Shown here: piece after piece, positions 62,431 to 64,000 of the stretch
Layout of the letters: each line of letters opens with the position of its first letter
Numbering within the stretch: the first letter of the stretch is position 1
From: Phenylobacterium sp.
Lineage (GTDB): Bacteria > Pseudomonadota > Alphaproteobacteria > Caulobacterales > Caulobacteraceae
Reading direction: 5' to 3'
Length of the DNA: 64,000 nucleotides
Assembly: GCA_004799545.1 (NCBI GenBank)
Contig: SSMU01000030.1
Coordinates: 248,001-312,000, forward strand
The notes under the pieces: generated by a model
The model's input: the letters and a program-made list of their open reading frames with translations, nothing else
Databases searched by the model: none
What the model was told of the DNA's origin: nothing
Position numbers and translations under genes: made by a program

Positions 62431-63597
62431 ATGCCCGACTTCGCCGCCGCCGCCGATGTGCTGAAGACCCTGATCGGCTTCGACACCACCTCGCGCGGGT
62501 CGAACCTCGCCTTGATCGAATGGGTCGAGGGCTATCTCGACGGCCTGTCCATCCCCCACCGCCGCGTGCCCAACGCCGAGGGGACCAAGGCCAACCTGGT
62601 GGCCACCATCGGCCCGGCCGAGCCGGGCGGGGTGGTGCTGTCGGGCCATACCGACGTGGTGCCGGTGGACGGCCAGCCGTGGAGTTCGGAGCCCTTCACC
62701 CTGGTGCGGCGCGACCAGCGGCTCTATGGGCGCGGGACCTGCGACATGAAGGGGTTCATCGCCCTGGCGCTGGCCACCGCGCCGGAGATCAAGGCCGCGA
62801 ACCCGAAGAAGCCGGTGCACCTGGCCTTCTCCTACGACGAGGAGATCGGCTGCCTCGGCGCGCCGGCGATGATCGAGACGATCCGCCGCGAGCTGCCGAC
62901 CCCGGCCCTGGTGGTGGTCGGCGAGCCCACCGACATGGAGGCGGTCAGCGGCCACAAGGGCATCTCGACCTTCCACGTCACGGTCGTCGGCCGCGAGGCG
63001 CATTCCAGCCAGACCCAGCAAGGGGTCTCGGCCAACATGGTGGCGATCAAGCTGATGGCCACCCTGGTCGAGCTCTCCGAGCGGCTGGAGCGGGAGGCCG
63101 ATCCCGCCTCGCCGTTCATCCCGAAGGGCGCGACCCTGACCATCGGCGTGGTGCACGGCGGCACGGCGCACAACATCCTGGCCCGCGAGTGCAGCTTCCA
63201 CTTCGACCTGCGCTGCCCGCCGGGGCTCGATCCGGAGAGCCTGCTGGGCGGGGTCTTCGATCTGGCTGCGGCCCTCGACCGCGAGGTCAAGGCGCGCGCG
63301 CCGGAGGCCGGGGTGCGCATCGCACGCCAGGCCAAGGTGCCGGCCTTCGCGCCGGAGAAGGACGGGGCGGCGGAGGCCTTCGCCCGGCGGCTGGCCGGCG
63401 ACAACGGCCCGGCCCGGGCGGTCTCCTATGCGGCGGAGGCCGGCCAGTTCCAGCAGGCGGGGTTCTCCACCGTGCTCTGCGGGCCGGGTTCGATCGCCCA
63501 GGCGCACCAGCCGGACGAATATGTCGAGGTCTCGCAGATGGAGCGCGGCGCGGCCTTCATGAACCGGTTGGTCGACTGGGCCCGAGCGGGCGAATGA
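62431..63597 (+). CDS. argE: Acetylornithine deacetylase
   Basis: 388 residues, M20 peptidase fold. Di-zinc site: LSGHTDVVPVDGQPW (H-x-D), GTCDMKGFIAL (D), SYDEEIGCLGA (E-E), GEPTDMEAV, and C-terminal GPGSIAQAHQPDEYVE (H). The arginine biosynthesis enzyme removes the acetyl group from N2-acetylornithine; length and motif order fit ArgE rather than DapE. The ATG follows the FKBP stop by 5 bases with a AGGGG-rich ribosome binding site. Confidence 0.93.
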   Translation: MPDFAAAADVLKTLIGFDTTSRGSNLALIEWVEGYLDGLSIPHRRVPNAEGTKANLVATIGPAEPGGVVLSGHTDVVPVDGQPWSSEPFTLVRRDQRLYGRGTCDMKGFIALALATAPEIKAANPKKPVHLAFSYDEEIGCLGAPAMIETIRRELPTPALVVVGEPTDMEAVSGHKGISTFHVTVVGREAHSSQTQQGVSANMVAIKLMATLVELSERLEREADPASPFIPKGATLTIGVVHGGTAHNILARECSFHFDLRCPPGLDPESLLGGVFDLAAALDREVKARAPEAGVRIARQAKVPAFAPEKDGAAEAFARRLAGDNGPARAVSYAAEAGQFQQAGFSTVLCGPGSIAQAHQPDEYVEVSQMERGAAFMNRLVDWARAGE

Positions 63598-64000
63598 CCA
63601 CGCGCCGCAGAAAGAGGTCGAGCGGGTTCCAGGTCATGGCCCGGGCGATGGCCAATGAGCCCACCTTGCGCTGCGCCTGAGCCTCGCGCCGGGCGGCGAG
63701 CGCGATCGGCAGGCCCCTGATCCCCGCCTTCAGCCCGCGCCAGGGGGCGGCGACCTCGCCGCGGGTGGCGTGGCGGGCGAACAACACCGCGGTGGTCAGC
63801 GCGTGCAGCGGCAGGGTCAGCCAGAACAGCACGGGCGGGGTGTCCTTGACGAACACCCAGACCCGGTTGCGCGAGCCGTGGAACACCGCGAAGTCGGAGC
63901 GCGGGCCGCCGGTGGAGGCCGAGCCCTCATGGCGCACCACGGCGTCGGGGATGACCAGGGTGCGCTCGCCGGCCAGGCGCAGGCGGTAGCCGAAGTCGAC
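63557..64000 (-). CDS. Glycosyltransferase family 2, C-terminal part (cut by window edge)
   Basis: Only the C-terminal 147 codons are in the window. The first visible residues (VDFGYRLRLAGERTLVIPDAVV, then HEGSAST) are the typical GT-A acceptor-loop region, D-x-x-x-x-x-R-L-R-L-x-G followed by H-x-G-S. After it come two hydrophobic segments (VLFWLTLPLHALTTAVLF) and a basic C-terminus, so the enzyme is membrane-associated. Acceptor and sugar unknown. It overlaps argE by 41 bases, tail to tail. Confidence 0.82.
   Translation of the reverse strand, partial: VDFGYRLRLAGERTLVIPDAVVRHEGSASTGGPRSDFAVFHGSRNRVWVFVKDTPPVLFWLTLPLHALTTAVLFARHATRGEVAAPWRGLKAGIRGLPIALAARREAQAQRKVGSLAIARAMTWNPLDLFLRRVVIRPLGPSRPTGS

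Overview
The window is a GC-rich (roughly 70% GC), densely coded chromosomal segment. Gene content and order (murJ / DEAD helicase / glnD / mutS; tsaD-gpsA-yciI divergent from hemC; hemD / mitofilin-like / hemY; recF-gyrB; class I lysyl-tRNA synthetase) point to an alphaproteobacterium of the Caulobacteraceae, most like Caulobacter or Phenylobacterium. The genus is an inference from recalled gene order and protein style, not from a search. Almost everything looks chromosomal; there is no phage, plasmid, insertion-sequence transposase, CRISPR array or rRNA. No stretch longer than 300 bases lacks a gene.

Layout. 1-8.5 kb: murJ (cut by the window edge), DEAD-box RNA helicase, glnD and mutS, all on the minus strand, with a palindromic repeat element between glnD and mutS, then a GNAT acetyltransferase. 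8.5-12.4 kb: a SleB-type cell-wall hydrolase and the overlapping operon tsaD-gpsA-yciI-Rieske. 12.5-16.8 kb: hemC, hemD, an alphaproteobacterial Mic60-like membrane protein and a HemY-type TPR protein, closed by tRNA-Thr(CGT). 16.8-25.6 kb: a GT25 glycosyltransferase, a secreted RTX metalloprotease-like protein, an aldehyde dehydrogenase, an OmpA-like lipoprotein, a sirtuin, a BON protein, YggT, tRNA-Ala(CGC), a hemerythrin-like lipoprotein and a PPP phosphatase. 25.6-33.9 kb: polA, a degenerate phosphodiesterase, a PEP-mutase-family lyase, recF and gyrB. 33.9-40.0 kb: a winged-helix regulator/membrane-protein pair with clear twin operators, recQ, a DUF559 nuclease gene enclosed by inverted repeats, and an amidohydrolase-TauD dioxygenase pair. 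40-43 kb: a 42-residue peptide, a cytosine-C5 DNA methyltransferase, cysK and vsr. 43-47.2 kb: a MerR / acyl-CoA dehydrogenase / OsmC cluster and hypotheticals. 47.4-64 kb: a hybrid histidine kinase, lysyl-tRNA synthetase, a PhnD-like lipoprotein, two thioesterases, a ligase-associated exonuclease and ATP-dependent DNA ligase, a GmhB-like phosphatase, a fused dipeptide-type ABC ATPase, threonine ammonia-lyase, an FKBP lipoprotein, argE and a GT2 glycosyltransferase cut by the right edge.

Themes. DNA metabolism is heavily represented (mutS, polA, recF, gyrB, recQ, vsr, methyltransferase, ligase, exonuclease, DUF559 nuclease). The most unusual structure is a DUF559 (PD-(D/E)XK / Vsr-like) gene lying inside about 65-bp imperfect terminal inverted repeats built from two stacked hairpins. 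A nearly coreless copy of the same inverted repeat lies between glnD and mutS, and two further elements of the same design lie at 46.6 and 58.0 kb. This resembles an autonomous element with MITE-like derivatives. Other observations worth checking are the methyltransferase-cysK-vsr arrangement, the autoregulatory operator pair at 34.6 kb, Mic60 in the haem locus, a metal-ligand-poor phosphodiesterase, a zinc-cysteine-less GmhB, and three very small genes with good ribosome binding sites.
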